From an uncultured Alphaproteobacteria bacterium (GTDB lineage: Bacteria; Pseudomonadota; Alphaproteobacteria; UBA11222), in contig CAMYID010000024.1 in assembly GCA_947258435.1 (NCBI GenBank), positions 119,858 to 183,857 on the forward strand: a stretch of 64,000 nucleotides of DNA, given 5' to 3'. Made by a program: the position numbers and the translations under genes. The notes under the pieces are model-generated. The model ran no database searches. It saw only the letters and a program-made list of their open reading frames with translations, and was not told the origin of the DNA. Of this stretch, positions 48,468 through 58,746 are shown one piece after another. Position 1 is the stretch's first letter. Each line of letters begins with the position of its first letter.

Positions 48468-49961
48468 ATGCAAGACAAGCGTTATATCCTTTCTTTCGAT
48501 CAGGGAACAACAAGCAGCCGGGCGCTGCTTTTCGATGCGCAAGCGCGGCTGTACGGCATGGCGCAGCGCGAATTGCCGCAGATTTTTCCCCAGGAAGGCT
48601 GGGTCGAACATGATCCCGAGGCAATTTGGCGCGACACGCTTGATGCGGGACGGGAGGTGCTGCGCACCACCGGGGTGGATGCCTCTGAAGTGGCGGCCAT
48701 CGGCATCGCCAATCAGCGCGAAACGAGCCTGCTATGGGATCGCGAAACCGGTACGCCGCTTTATCACGCGATCGTCTGGCAGGATCGCCGGACCGCCGAT
48801 TACTGCGCCGCCCTGCGCGCTGACGGGCGCGAGGAGATTGTGCGTGAACGCGCCGGGCTGCTGCTGGATCCGTATTTCTCGGCCAGCAAATTGAAATGGC
48901 TGCTCGATAATGTGCCCGATGCGCGGGAGCGTGCCAAACGCGGTACGCTGGCTTTTGGCACGGTCGATAGCTGGCTGATCTGGAAACTGACCGGCGGGGC
49001 GGAGCATCTGAGCGATGTCAGCAACGCCAGCCGGACGAGCCTTTTCAATCTCGCGCGGCGCAAGTGGGACGATCAGCTATTGTATCTGTTCGGCATACCG
49101 CGGCAGCTGCTGCCCGGGCTACGCGATTGTCAGGGGGATTTCGGTGTCTGCGATCCGGCGCATTTCGGTGCGGCAATTCCGATCACAGGTGTCGCCGGCG
49201 ATCAGCAGGCGGCAACAGTGGGGCAGGCCTGTTTCCGCCCTGGTATGCTGAAATCTACTTACGGGACGGGATGTTTTGCGGTGATGCATACGGGCGATAC
49301 GCCGGTTGTCTCGCAGCATCGGTTGCTGTCCACCATCGCCTATCAGCGTGCCGGTACGCCTGCCTATGCCCTTGAGGGCAGTATTTTCATGGCAGGTGCG
49401 ACGATTCAGTGGTTGCGCGATCAGGCGCGCTTTATCGGCCACGCGGATGAAAGCGCGGGGCTGGCGGCCAGGGCGGCGGCGGATTCGCAGGTTTATCTGG
49501 TGCCCGGTTTCGCCGGGCTTGGTGCGCCCTATTGGGATCCGCATGCGCGCGGTGCCATTCTGGGTATGACGCGCGATACGGGGATCGCGGAAATCGTGCG
49601 CGCAGGCCTTGAATCGGTTGCGTATCAGACACGCGATCTGTTGCAGGCGATGGTGAAGGATGCGGGTACTTTGCCCGACACGTTGCGGGTCGATGGCGGC
49701 ATGGTCGCGAATGACTGGGCCATGCAGTTTCTGGCAGATATGACCGGTCTTGTCGTGGAACGGCCTGAAATCATTGAGACAACGGCTTTGGGGGCGGCTT
49801 ACCTCGCGGGGCTTGAGGTCGGGCTGTACCCCTCGCTTGATGCGCTGGCCGAAAGCTGGCGGTGCGAGCGGCGGTTCGAACCGCAAATATCCCAGGATCA
49901 GCGGGACAGCAAATATCGCGGCTGGAAAGCGGCGGTCGCGCGCGTGCTGACCACGGATTAG
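48468..49961 (+). CDS. glpK: glycerol kinase
   Basis: FGGY-family kinase, glycerol to glycerol-3-phosphate, 497 residues. FDQGTTSSRALLFD, GWVEHDPEAIW, NQRETSLLWDRETG, YGTGCFAVMHTG and LGAPYWDPHARGAILGMTR are classic GlpK motifs. ATG 48468 is favoured by GAGCAGG upstream over ATG 48453. No glpF or glpD is adjacent. It abuts the convergent S41-like gene with no bases between the stop codons. Confidence 0.95.
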   Translation: MQDKRYILSFDQGTTSSRALLFDAQARLYGMAQRELPQIFPQEGWVEHDPEAIWRDTLDAGREVLRTTGVDASEVAAIGIANQRETSLLWDRETGTPLYHAIVWQDRRTADYCAALRADGREEIVRERAGLLLDPYFSASKLKWLLDNVPDARERAKRGTLAFGTVDSWLIWKLTGGAEHLSDVSNASRTSLFNLARRKWDDQLLYLFGIPRQLLPGLRDCQGDFGVCDPAHFGAAIPITGVAGDQQAATVGQACFRPGMLKSTYGTGCFAVMHTGDTPVVSQHRLLSTIAYQRAGTPAYALEGSIFMAGATIQWLRDQARFIGHADESAGLAARAAADSQVYLVPGFAGLGAPYWDPHARGAILGMTRDTGIAEIVRAGLESVAYQTRDLLQAMVKDAGTLPDTLRVDGGMVANDWAMQFLADMTGLVVERPEIIETTALGAAYLAGLEVGLYPSLDALAESWRCERRFEPQISQDQRDSKYRGWKAAVARVLTTD

Positions 49962-50786
49962 TTACGCGCCGTTGTCGGGGCAGGCGGATTCAGTTTCGCC
50001 GCGCGGCACATCGGGCACAAGCCCGTTTTCCCAGTCGACACCCGGCACCCGCAGATTTGCTTGCGGATACAGCAGATGCCAGCGTTGCGAAACGGGGATC
50101 ACCTGCTGGCTGTAGCTCTTGCCGCGGGTGCGGCTCCCGATCAGACGCGCATTGGCGAATTTCTTCAGTACTGCCGCCAGCGCCTCGCCACTGCTTGCCG
50201 TGCCCGGGCCGATACGCACCGTCAGCCGCCCTGAAAAGACCGGTGAGTGATCGGCTGTGATAGGCAGTGAGCGTGAGGCGCTGCCTGCCGTCTTCAAAAT
50301 CAGCGCCTGTTCGATGGGACCGGTAAATAACCCGGCTGCCGACAACATACGCTCGACATCGCCGCCACTATTGCAGCGCAGATCGAGCACGACTTCCGGC
50401 ACCCCGCCTTTTACCGCGACCGGCAACAGCGCCTCGCGCAGTTCCGTCTGTACCATGCGCCCGAAATAGCTCAGCCTGATATAGCGGCGACCGCCGCGCC
50501 ACTCGGCACGGCTGATCGACGCGGTTCGTTTCTGCAGGCGGATGCGATTGGTGTCGGGGGCTGGAACCCGTTGCAGCCAGGCACGCGGTTCCACATCGAC
50601 AATGCGTTGCGCGGCGCAGACCGCGTCCGCGCCGCATCTGTTTTTCAGCTCTTCAAGCGGGGGCAGGTTTTCTGCCATGCCCTGCTGCGCCAATTGCCAG
50701 ATTCTGCCGATCCGGTCAGGCAACGCAAGTGCCTGACCGGCAACAAGGCTAGTGGCAATAGTTAGCAGCGCCAACCATATACGCAC
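49962..50786 (-). CDS. S41-like (tail-specific type) protease, secreted
   Basis: A 274-residue protein with an N-terminal signal peptide (RIWLALLTIATSLVAGQALA) if GTG 50786 is used; GAGGAG lies 7 bases upstream, which decides this start over GTG 50807. The S41 features are DLRCNSGGDVERM, the nucleophile serine in GTASSGEALAAVLK, and the lysine in GSRTRGKSYSQQVIPV. The PDZ domain of Prc/CtpA is absent. Two cysteines (CGADAVC) near the N-terminus may form a disulfide. It overlaps the upstream YncE-like gene by 38 bp. Confidence 0.8.
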   Translation of the reverse strand: MRIWLALLTIATSLVAGQALALPDRIGRIWQLAQQGMAENLPPLEELKNRCGADAVCAAQRIVDVEPRAWLQRVPAPDTNRIRLQKRTASISRAEWRGGRRYIRLSYFGRMVQTELREALLPVAVKGGVPEVVLDLRCNSGGDVERMLSAAGLFTGPIEQALILKTAGSASRSLPITADHSPVFSGRLTVRIGPGTASSGEALAAVLKKFANARLIGSRTRGKSYSQQVIPVSQRWHLLYPQANLRVPGVDWENGLVPDVPRGETESACPDNGA

Positions 50787-51942
50787 CCCAGGGCTCCTCG
50801 CCGACACGCTCGATGGTGCCGGTCAATGTCGCGGTTGCCGTGTCGATTACCGCAACCTGATTCGAACTGCTGAGGGCGACATAGAGCTTGCCGCTGCCGG
50901 GTGCCGTCACGCCGGTTTCGGGCGATCCGCCAAGCGCGATTTCGCCATGCGCGCGCATCTGGACCAAATCCAGCACCACAAGCTTGCGATCACCACGGGA
51001 AATCACATAGGCAAAGCGCCCGCTCGGATCGGTGTTCACTCCGGTCATGTCGGCAGCGCCTGGCAAGGTGGCAACTGTCTGCTGCGTTACCGCATCAACA
51101 ATCGCCACGGTTTTGTCGCCATTGCGCGGGACCACCATGAATTTGCCGTCCGGCGTTGCAAAGGCGCGCCAGGGCCGCGCGCCAACCGACAGGTTCCTCA
51201 GCAACTCGCCGCGATCCAGATCGATCACAGCCATCTGGCCGCTTTCGCCATGGGCGGCAAAGCCAAGCTTGCCATCGATGCTGCGTGTGACATTGATCAG
51301 GCCCTGAAAATCAGCATCTGCTTCGCTGCCGCGATAAGCAACCATCTGCGGATCGCCGACCGGGATTTCACGGATGATCCGGGCCTTCGCGGTATCCACG
51401 ACGGAAATGTGATTGGCGCCCAGATTCGCCGCAAACACCAGGCTGCCTGCGTTATTCCAGGTCAGATTATGCGGCTGGAAGAACCCGTCGATCCGTGCGG
51501 TTTCGACATTCTTCTGTAAATCGATCAGCGATACCGTGCCCGCAGCAATATTGCCCACCGCAAGCGTCATCCCGTCGGGGCTGAGTTCCATATGCTCAGG
51601 CTCGGTATCGAGGATCAGGGTTGCGGCGGTTTGCTGCGTTTCCAGATCGACAATTGACAGGCTGTTATCTTCGGTATTGCTGGCGATGAGCGCGCCGGCG
51701 GCGGCCGATACGGTGACCTGATGCGGCACATTGCCGACCCCGACCCGGCCGATCACCTGATCCTTGCTTGTATCGATGATGGTAACATCTGCGGAGGCCC
51801 GGTTGGGTACGTACAGATAGTCTGAATTGGCCGCGCCGTCGGGGCTATGCGCCTGCGCGCCGCTGCCGGCCAGTATCAGCGCGCCGAGCGCCATCCCGAT
51901 GGCAGCGCATGAGCGCTGTACTTGTTGAAAACCAGATGGCAT
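50749..51942 (-). CDS. YncE-family beta-propeller protein, secreted
   Basis: A 397-residue protein with a signal peptide (IGMALGALILAGSGAQAH) and seven-bladed YVTN-type repeats such as YLYVPNRASADVTIIDTS, LSIVDLETQQTAATLI and NISVVDTAKARIIREI-like units. These periplasmic proteins bind ligands or DNA; no enzyme activity is predicted. ATG 51942 with GGAGAGG five bases upstream is chosen over GTG 51948. It overlaps the S41-like gene downstream, so the two are probably an operon with a coupled start. Confidence 0.88.
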   Translation of the reverse strand: MPSGFQQVQRSCAAIGMALGALILAGSGAQAHSPDGAANSDYLYVPNRASADVTIIDTSKDQVIGRVGVGNVPHQVTVSAAAGALIASNTEDNSLSIVDLETQQTAATLILDTEPEHMELSPDGMTLAVGNIAAGTVSLIDLQKNVETARIDGFFQPHNLTWNNAGSLVFAANLGANHISVVDTAKARIIREIPVGDPQMVAYRGSEADADFQGLINVTRSIDGKLGFAAHGESGQMAVIDLDRGELLRNLSVGARPWRAFATPDGKFMVVPRNGDKTVAIVDAVTQQTVATLPGAADMTGVNTDPSGRFAYVISRGDRKLVVLDLVQMRAHGEIALGGSPETGVTAPGSGKLYVALSSSNQVAVIDTATATLTGTIERVGEEPWGAYMVGAANYCH

Positions 51943-52311
51943 ATGCACCTCTCCATTTTAAATGTTCGAAGAGACGCCGTCGCGGCCCGAATTCCCCTCA
52001 TCATCGAAGCCGAACACAGGCCCGAAGCCAACCCCGGCCCCGGGTCTCGCGAAGACATCACCACCGGCAAGGTTTCCTGGCTTGCGGTTCATCGCCCCTT
52101 TTCTGCCTTCCCGGCACAGACCAGTGGCTTGATGCGAAAAGTAAGCTCGCCGCTTACAGTTGCGGGGGCAGCCCTGGTGCGGCAAATCGCGATTGCCCGC
52201 AATATACCGTCCATGTTCCCTTGCATGTGCCTTTGTCTGATTTGACTCGGCGCAAACCGTTGGTGCGGCGATAATGCGCGGCAGGCTGCTTTCAATCAAC
52301 TACTGAATTGG
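51943..52311. other. intergenic region between the subtilase and YncE-like genes
   Basis: About 370 bp between two leftward genes. Several 60-120-codon frames exist on both strands but none shows a family motif, ribosome binding site or signal. The region presumably carries the YncE-like promoter; I cannot mark it. Confidence 0.4.
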
Positions 52312-53439
52312 CTAGCCCCACATATCGCGGCTTTCGCGGTCTTCGAATTTCAATGTCGCAGGGGCCGGCAGCTCGGCTTCGACCAGTGCCTTTGCATCCA
52401 GTATGCCGGTATCTGTCGCATCAGGGGCATCCGACGGTGTGCCCTGCGATGTCGACTTCAGCAGGCTGCGAAAGGCTTCCGTAATCATCCAGGGCGTGTC
52501 CTTGTACAGTTCCCCGATTTCCGCGCCGCGCCGGGCAAGCCAGATTGCCGCGGTACCGCTGACCGAGGCGGCGGCATAGGAGGAGCCATCGCCATCCGGT
52601 TCGGGGCTGTAATGCTGCTGTACCGTGCCGGGGGTGCGCTTTTCCGCCCTAGCGCGGAAGATCATATCCGCCGGTGCCCAGATATCGACGAACTGATAAT
52701 CGCTATCCATCAGGGCCGGGTCCTGCGGTTTCCAGATTTCGACATCGCCGAGCCTGTCGCCATTGAATTCCGGCTCAAGACCGCCGGCGCATATGCTGCG
52801 CCAGAATTTGGCCGGATAGGTTGCCCGGTCATGCACATTATTGCCAAGCGCGGCAACCACGATGACCCCTTCCTCATAGGCGTGATCGCAGGCATCCCCC
52901 AGTTTTTTCAGGGCCCGGCGGAACGCACCCCAGGGATTGACCGTCGGGCGCGCGCCAAGGCTCATATTGATGACCGCGCAATAGCTGCTGTCGACCGCAT
53001 GATGAATGGCGTCGGCGACACGGCTGATCTCGCTTGGGGTGATCAGGGCGACCGAGGTTACGGCCCGGTAGGGGACGACCGGCGCGCGCGGCGCGATGCC
53101 GACCCAGTTGCCCGGCGCAAAGCCATACATCACGCTGCCGATGCGGGTGCCATGGCCGGGGTTGAGCCCGCCATCGACCGGATCTGTCGGCCGGGGGTCC
53201 CGTTCCGGATCGACCAGATTCATGCCGCTATCGACAAGGATATGTTCGCTGAGACCTGTATCGGTCCAGGAACCGAACACCGTATGTTCGATATAGCCTG
53301 TATCGATATGGCCGATCCGGACATCCCCATAATCGAAATCGTCCCCGGCTGTCTCCTCAAGCAAAGGTGCCCAGGCCTGAGCCGATCTGATCAGCTTGGT
53401 GTTCCAGCCCTTTTTGCCGCGAATCCGTGCAATCGCCAT
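52312..53439 (-). CDS. subtilisin-like serine protease (S8), cytoplasmic form
   Basis: A 375-residue subtilase with catalytic Asp46 in GHIDTGYI, His in GHGTRIGSV near 97 and Ser in the GSSYAAASVSG block near 290 (a variant of GTSMAAPHVAG). There is no signal peptide and no propeptide, so it is likely intracellular. GGGGGGG lies six bases before ATG 53439. The neighbours are nitronate monooxygenase upstream and a secreted propeller downstream. The physiological target is unknown. Confidence 0.85.
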   Translation of the reverse strand: MAIARIRGKKGWNTKLIRSAQAWAPLLEETAGDDFDYGDVRIGHIDTGYIEHTVFGSWTDTGLSEHILVDSGMNLVDPERDPRPTDPVDGGLNPGHGTRIGSVMYGFAPGNWVGIAPRAPVVPYRAVTSVALITPSEISRVADAIHHAVDSSYCAVINMSLGARPTVNPWGAFRRALKKLGDACDHAYEEGVIVVAALGNNVHDRATYPAKFWRSICAGGLEPEFNGDRLGDVEIWKPQDPALMDSDYQFVDIWAPADMIFRARAEKRTPGTVQQHYSPEPDGDGSSYAAASVSGTAAIWLARRGAEIGELYKDTPWMITEAFRSLLKSTSQGTPSDAPDATDTGILDAKALVEAELPAPATLKFEDRESRDMWG

Positions 53440-53482
53440 TGATTACCCCCCCTTTGGCAATGTTGAAGAAAATTGCTGTCGT

Positions 53483-54517
53483 TCAGCGTGCGCCTTCGGT
53501 GGCCATACGGGTCAGATTGCCGATCACCGCATGCGCTTCCTCAACGATATCACGCATTACTTCGGCTGCCGGTTTGACCGCATGAATGAGGCCCGAGGTT
53601 TGTCCCGCCGGGCAGGAGCCATTCGCCATATCGCCATTTTCGCGGCCCGCGACCGAGGCCTTCTCGCCCGCGATCCGCAATTGCTTGGGAAAGGGTTGCA
53701 CCTCTTCGGGGTGCGAATCCCAGTAATCTGTGAATTCGTTCCTGATCAACCGGCAGGTCTTGCCGCTATGGCCAAGGGTGACCACCGTGCCGTTAATGTC
53801 GATATCGACGATCTTGTCCTTGTAATTCTGGTGGGCGTAGGATTCCCGGGTGGTGATGAAGCGGGTGCCCATCCAGACCCCCTGAGCGCCCATCGCCAAT
53901 GCCATCACAAGTCCACGCCCATCCGCAAATCCGCCCGCCGCGATCAGCGGCAGATCGGTTACATCGACAATGGCGGGGATCAGCACCGCAGTGCCGATCT
54001 TGCCGACATGGCCGCCCCCTTCCTGGCCCGAGGCGATCAGTGCATCGACCCCGCCTTCGGTCGCTTTGGCCGCATGGCGCGGTGCGCCGATGACCGACAT
54101 CACGAAAATGCCGCGCTTATGCGCCTCCTCCACGATATGGGGGGAAGGGCTGCCCAGCCCCGAAATGATGACCGGCACTTCCGCATCCAGCGCCACCTGC
54201 GCCATCCGCTCGATATGGGCTTCGTGCCGTCCATCCTGCTGTCGCGGGCGACCGAACAGGATGTTGACGCCAAAAGGCTTGTCAGTTTTGGCGCGTAATG
54301 CGGCGATCTCGTCCTTCAGGACTTCCGGGGTCATATAGCCCGAACCGATGCAGCCAAGCCCGCCCGCTTCGGATACGGCCGCCGCCAGTTCGTGACGCGC
54401 CACATAGCCCATGCCCGCCTGAAAAATCGGGTAGTCGATCCCCAGCCTTTCGCAAAGCGGGGTGCGCAGCGCACCCATTTCGGTGATTTTCTTTTTCGCT
54501 GTCGTCGTGCCTGCCAC
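53483..54517 (-). CDS. nitronate monooxygenase (2-nitropropane dioxygenase-like)
   Basis: FMN-dependent TIM-barrel oxygenase of 344 residues that oxidises alkyl nitronates such as propionate 3-nitronate. IFQAGMGYVARHELAAAVSEAGG, GVNILFGRPRQQDG, GQEGGGHVGKIGTAVLIP and AAGGFADGRG are family motifs. GTG 54517 has GGGAGGGAAAA directly upstream. It is close in sequence pattern to class I enzymes that also include propionate-nitronate detoxifiers. It may share a transcript with the enoyl-CoA hydratase gene upstream. Confidence 0.88.
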   Translation of the reverse strand: MAGTTTAKKKITEMGALRTPLCERLGIDYPIFQAGMGYVARHELAAAVSEAGGLGCIGSGYMTPEVLKDEIAALRAKTDKPFGVNILFGRPRQQDGRHEAHIERMAQVALDAEVPVIISGLGSPSPHIVEEAHKRGIFVMSVIGAPRHAAKATEGGVDALIASGQEGGGHVGKIGTAVLIPAIVDVTDLPLIAAGGFADGRGLVMALAMGAQGVWMGTRFITTRESYAHQNYKDKIVDIDINGTVVTLGHSGKTCRLIRNEFTDYWDSHPEEVQPFPKQLRIAGEKASVAGRENGDMANGSCPAGQTSGLIHAVKPAAEVMRDIVEEAHAVIGNLTRMATEGAR

Positions 54518-54627
54518 TTTTCCCTCCCCACTTGCCGATTGTTCTTGCCTGGCGGCTTTATGGGATCAGTTTAGGCCGCTTCCGTGACGAAGGCGAGAAG
54601 TGCTGTGGCGCGCGTGCGAAAATTCAC

Positions 54628-55428
54628 TCACTCAAACGCTGAAAAATCCGGCGCGCGGCGTTCGGCGAAAGCGCGCATCGCCTCTTTCGATTCAGGGGTG
54701 CGCAGTTGTGCGGCAAACACCTGCGTTTCACGATGCATTGCCGCCTCAAGCTCGGGACCATGCTGGCGTATCAGCTTTTTTGTTTCGCGGATCGCGCTGG
54801 GTGCCTTTTGTGCCAGTTTTTCGGCCACGTTCATGACATGCGGCATCAACTGGTCAGGCGGCAGGATGGCGTTCACGAAGCCGCATGTCTGGGCGGTTTC
54901 GGGACCAAACTGATCGCCGAACAGGAAAAGTTCGGCTGCCCGCTGCCGTCCCACCGCGCGCGGCAGCAGCAGCGAGGTTCCCGCTTCGGGCACAACGCCC
55001 AGATTGACAAAAGGCATGGCAAAGCGGGCAGCTTGTGACGCGTAAACCAGATCGATATGAAACAGCATGGTTGTGCCGATGCCGATGGCAAGGCCGTTTA
55101 CGGCGGCAATGGTTGGCTTGTCGACACTGGTCAGCGCATCCAGCAGGTCCGGCACGGGGTGCCGGTCCCGGCCTTCGGGTTTGCGCGCATTATCTTCCTT
55201 GCTGGCATTTGATTGCGTCACGAAGCTGCCGATATCGTTGCCCGCGGTGTAGCTGTCGCCGGTGCCGGTCAGCACGATCACCCGTACAGCGGGATCGGCA
55301 TTTGCGGTACGCAGCGCATCTGCCAGCCCGTAATACATCTCATCGGTGAGCGCGTTCTTCTTGTCGGGTCGGTTGATCCGGATGGTTGTGATCCGCTGCG
55401 CGGTTTCGCTGTCGATAAAATTGGGCAT
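54628..55428 (-). CDS. enoyl-CoA hydratase/isomerase family protein
   Basis: Crotonase-fold enzyme of 266 residues. INRPDKKNALTDEMYYGL, TGTGDSYTAGNDIGSF (oxyanion loop), and PTIAAVNGLAIGIGTTMLFHIDLVYAS are typical. The usual catalytic glutamates of true hydratases are not obvious: the 144-like position reads FVNLGVVPEAGTSLL, so isomerase or hydrolase activity is possible. ATG 55428 with AGAAAG is chosen over a longer frame. It is divergent from nadE. Confidence 0.85.
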   Translation of the reverse strand: MPNFIDSETAQRITTIRINRPDKKNALTDEMYYGLADALRTANADPAVRVIVLTGTGDSYTAGNDIGSFVTQSNASKEDNARKPEGRDRHPVPDLLDALTSVDKPTIAAVNGLAIGIGTTMLFHIDLVYASQAARFAMPFVNLGVVPEAGTSLLLPRAVGRQRAAELFLFGDQFGPETAQTCGFVNAILPPDQLMPHVMNVAEKLAQKAPSAIRETKKLIRQHGPELEAAMHRETQVFAAQLRTPESKEAMRAFAERRAPDFSAFE

Positions 55429-55602
55429 GTGACGCTTTCTGTTGCTTGTTCGGTTGCCGCCGGGTTTTCTGCCCGGTTTTGCCTTATGTGTATATCCTTG
55501 CGCAACCGGCGCAGGCGGGCAAGTTCTTCGGATTTGCGTCGATACTATTGTGGCGCGGCGGCGCTTGAGGGTAAGTAAGCTGTTCCTTGTGGAGAGTGGC
55601 GA

Positions 55603-57264
55603 ATGACAGATCGATTGAAAATCGCATTGGTGCAATACAACCCGGTTGTCGGCGATGTGGCGGGCAATTGCGAACTTGCCCGTGACGCGCGCGCGCAGGC
55701 GGCTGCAAGCGGCGCTGATCTTGTGGTGTTTTCCGAATTGTTTCTGATCGGCTATCCGCCCGAAGATCTGGTGCGCAAGCCCGCCATTCTTGACGATGTG
55801 GCGGAAGCGGTCGCCGCGCTTGCTGTGGAAACCGCCGATGGCGGGCCTGCCCTGCTGATCGGTGCGCCGTTACGCGAGGATGGTAAATTGTACAATGCCA
55901 TGCTGCTGCTTGATGGCGGCGAATGCACTGCCTGGCGCGCGAAATATGACCTGCCCAATTACGGGGTATTTGATGAAAAGCGGGTGTTCGATGCCGGTCC
56001 GATGCCCGGCCCGGTCAACTTTCGCGGTGTCCGGCTGGGTATCCCCATCTGTGAGGATATCTGGGGTAGCGAGGTCGTGGAATGCTTGCAGGAAACCGGT
56101 GCCGAAATTCTGGTGGTGGCCAATGGCTCGCCCTATGAGGTGTCAAAACTCGATCAGCGGATGAGCCGGGCGGTGGCGCGTGTCACCGAATGCGGGTTGC
56201 CGATGATTTATGTCAATCAGTATGGCGGGCAGGATGAGCTTGTGTTCGATGGCGGGTCCTTTGTGCTGAATGCGGATCGGAGTTTCGCGCTTCAGATGCC
56301 GTTCTGGCAGACCGGTATGACGATCAGCGAATGGCAGAGGACGGCTGAGGGCTGGCGCTGCGCGGAGGGGGAGAAAAACACGCCGCCTGAGGAACTTGGC
56401 GCAATTTATCAGGCAATGATGCTGGGATTGCGCGATTATGTGAACAAGAACGGTTTTCCCGGCGTGGTGCTGGGTATGTCGGGCGGTATCGACAGTGCAT
56501 TAAGCGCGGCGGTGGCCGCTGATGCGCTGGGGCCTGAGCGGGTGCGCTGCGTCATGTTGCCGTCCAGATATACCAGCGAGGAAAGCCTGCGGGACGCCGC
56601 CGAATGTGCGGAATTGATCGGGGCGCGGCTGGACAGCGTATCGATCGCGCCGGCTGTCGAAGCTTTCGATGCGATGCTGGCGCCCATATTTGAAGGCCGC
56701 GATCCCGATCTTACCGAGGAAAATATTCAAAGCCGTACACGTGCGGTTGTGCTGATGGCGCTATCGAACAAGTTCGGCGATATGGTGCTGACGACAGGTA
56801 ATAAATCGGAAGTGTCGGTTGGTTACGCCACCCTGTACGGGGATATGTGTGGCGGATACAACGCGCTGAAGGACATCTACAAGATGACGGTGTTCAAGTT
56901 GTGCCACTGGCGCAATCAGCATTTTCCCGAAGGCGCGCTGGGCAGCCGCGGGCGGGTCATTCCCGAGAATATCATCACCAAGCCGCCAACCGCCGAGTTG
57001 CGTCCCGACCAGAAAGATGAAGACTCGCTGCCACCCTATGCCGCGCTTGACGACATGCTCGATTGCCTTGTCGAGCGCGAGATGAGCGTTGAGGATGTGG
57101 TGGCGCGCGGCCATGCGCCTGAAACGGTCAAACGCGTCGAGCACTTGCTCTACATCGCGGAATATAAGCGGCGTCAGGCGGCGCCGGGCGTCAAGATCAG
57201 TATGAAGAGCTTTGGTCGCGACCGCCGCTACCCGATCACCAATCGCTTCCGCGATGCGCGCTAG
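55603..57264 (+). CDS. nadE: glutamine-hydrolysing NAD+ synthase
   Basis: Last step of NAD synthesis from deamido-NAD, with glutamine as nitrogen donor, 553 residues. The N-terminal nitrilase-like domain carries the triad Glu45 (VFSELFL), Lys in YDLPNYGVFDEKRVF, and Cys in GIPICEDIWGSEV. The C-terminal synthetase has the PP-loop VLGMSGGIDSALSA near residue 290 and TGNKSEVSVGYATLYGD. GGAGAGTGGCG precedes the ATG. Confidence 0.96.
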   Translation: MTDRLKIALVQYNPVVGDVAGNCELARDARAQAAASGADLVVFSELFLIGYPPEDLVRKPAILDDVAEAVAALAVETADGGPALLIGAPLREDGKLYNAMLLLDGGECTAWRAKYDLPNYGVFDEKRVFDAGPMPGPVNFRGVRLGIPICEDIWGSEVVECLQETGAEILVVANGSPYEVSKLDQRMSRAVARVTECGLPMIYVNQYGGQDELVFDGGSFVLNADRSFALQMPFWQTGMTISEWQRTAEGWRCAEGEKNTPPEELGAIYQAMMLGLRDYVNKNGFPGVVLGMSGGIDSALSAAVAADALGPERVRCVMLPSRYTSEESLRDAAECAELIGARLDSVSIAPAVEAFDAMLAPIFEGRDPDLTEENIQSRTRAVVLMALSNKFGDMVLTTGNKSEVSVGYATLYGDMCGGYNALKDIYKMTVFKLCHWRNQHFPEGALGSRGRVIPENIITKPPTAELRPDQKDEDSLPPYAALDDMLDCLVEREMSVEDVVARGHAPETVKRVEHLLYIAEYKRRQAAPGVKISMKSFGRDRRYPITNRFRDAR

Positions 57265-57307
57265 GAACCCATAGTGCCGAGGAACCCGTAATGCCCAGGA
57301 ATTCCTG

Positions 57308-58651
57308 ATGAGTGTCATCACCCGTTTTGCGCCAAGCCCGACCGGGCGGCTGCATGTCGGTAATATCCGCACCGCCCTGATCAACTGGCTGTATGCGCGC
57401 GCCCATGGCGGTCAGTTCCTGCTACGCATCGACGATACCGATGCGGAACGTTCGACCCGCGCGTTTGAGGATGGCATTGTGGCCGATCTGGACTGGCTCG
57501 GCCTGTCGCACGATCTGTTCATGCGTCAGTCCGAACGGTTCGCGCGCTACGATGCTGCGATCGCCGGGCTGAAAGCGCAGGGCCGTCTTTACCCCTGCTA
57601 TGAAACGCCCGAAGAACTTGAACTCAAGCGCAAGGTGCAGCTTGGCCGTGGCCGGCCGCCCGTCTATGACCGCGCGGCCCTGAAGCTGACCGACGATGCG
57701 CGCGCGGATTTCGAGGCAAGAGGTATCAATCCGCATTGGCGGTTTCTGCTCGATCATGAAACGGTTGTCTGGTCCGATCTTGTGCATGGGGAAATCAGCA
57801 TCGACACGGCCAGCCTGTCCGACCCGGTTCTGATCCGCGCCGATGGTCAGCCGCTCTATACTCTGCCCAATATCTGCGATGACCTCGATTTCGGGGTGAG
57901 CCATGTCATCCGGGGGGAAGATCACATCACAAACACCGCCGTCCAGGTTCAGCTTTTCCGCCTGCTGGGGGAGCGGGTGCCCACTTTCGGGCATCATCCG
58001 CTGATGACCGGCGCCGGCGGGGAGGGGTTGTCAAAGCGGTTGGGGTCGCTGTCCATCGGGTCCTTGCGCGAGGAAGGGTTCGAGGCAATGGCGCTCAACA
58101 GTCTGCTTGCAAGGATCGGTACATCCGATCCGGTAGAACCGTTTCAATCGCTCGGGCAGTTGGTTGACGCTTTCGATATCAGTCGGATCAGCCGGTCGCC
58201 CGCGAAGTTCGATCCCGACGAGCTTGCCCATCTTAATGAACGGCTGCTGCATGATATGCCTTTTGAGGCGGTGCGCGCGCGGCTTGCCAATATGGGGGTC
58301 AAGGGGGAAGGGGAAGTGCTGTTTTGGGAAACGGTGCGGCCCAATCTTGCCAAACTGTCCGATACTGTGGCGTGGTGGCAGGTGGTGACCGGGCCCCTCA
58401 CACCGATAATCGAGGATGCAGCCTTTATTGCGGCCGCAGCCGATTTGCTGCCCGGTACCCCATTCGGGCCCGATAGCTGGAAAGAATGGACCGGCGCGGT
58501 GAAGCAGACGACCGGGCGTAAGGGGCGCGATCTGTTTCTGCCGCTGCGGCTGGCGCTGACCGCACGCGATCATGGACCCGAAATGAAAAATCTGCTAATG
58601 CTGATCGGTCCCGAACGCGCCCATGCGCGGTTGCGGGGCAAAACGGCATAA
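57308..58651 (+). CDS. gltX: glutamyl-tRNA synthetase
   Basis: Class I synthetase of 447 residues. The HIGH-equivalent is [12 protein letters not shown] at residues 10-21; the KMSKS equivalent is [11 protein letters not shown] near 243. [11 protein letters not shown] and [12 protein letters not shown] are conserved. It lacks the cysteine-rich zinc region of E. coli GltX, as many alphaproteobacterial enzymes do. These bacteria often have two gltX genes, and the second may be a tRNA-Gln-charging paralog; which one this is cannot be told here. It lies 43 bp after nadE. Confidence 0.93.
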   Translation: MSVITRFAPSPTGRLHVGNIRTALINWLYARAHGGQFLLRIDDTDAERSTRAFEDGIVADLDWLGLSHDLFMRQSERFARYDAAIAGLKAQGRLYPCYETPEELELKRKVQLGRGRPPVYDRAALKLTDDARADFEARGINPHWRFLLDHETVVWSDLVHGEISIDTASLSDPVLIRADGQPLYTLPNICDDLDFGVSHVIRGEDHITNTAVQVQLFRLLGERVPTFGHHPLMTGAGGEGLSKRLGSLSIGSLREEGFEAMALNSLLARIGTSDPVEPFQSLGQLVDAFDISRISRSPAKFDPDELAHLNERLLHDMPFEAVRARLANMGVKGEGEVLFWETVRPNLAKLSDTVAWWQVVTGPLTPIIEDAAFIAAAADLLPGTPFGPDSWKEWTGAVKQTTGRKGRDLFLPLRLALTARDHGPEMKNLLMLIGPERAHARLRGKTA

Positions 58652-58746
58652 AACAATCTGCAACCCTGCAGAAATGGCGGACAGGCGCATTCGATGCGTA
58701 AGTTGATGATCTATACTGACTTTACAGCAGGTCGGTTACCCCACCA

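Noticed and set aside
51909..52299. Frames of about 60-120 codons in the gap before the YncE-like gene
   Set aside because: No motif, signal or convincing start on either strand.
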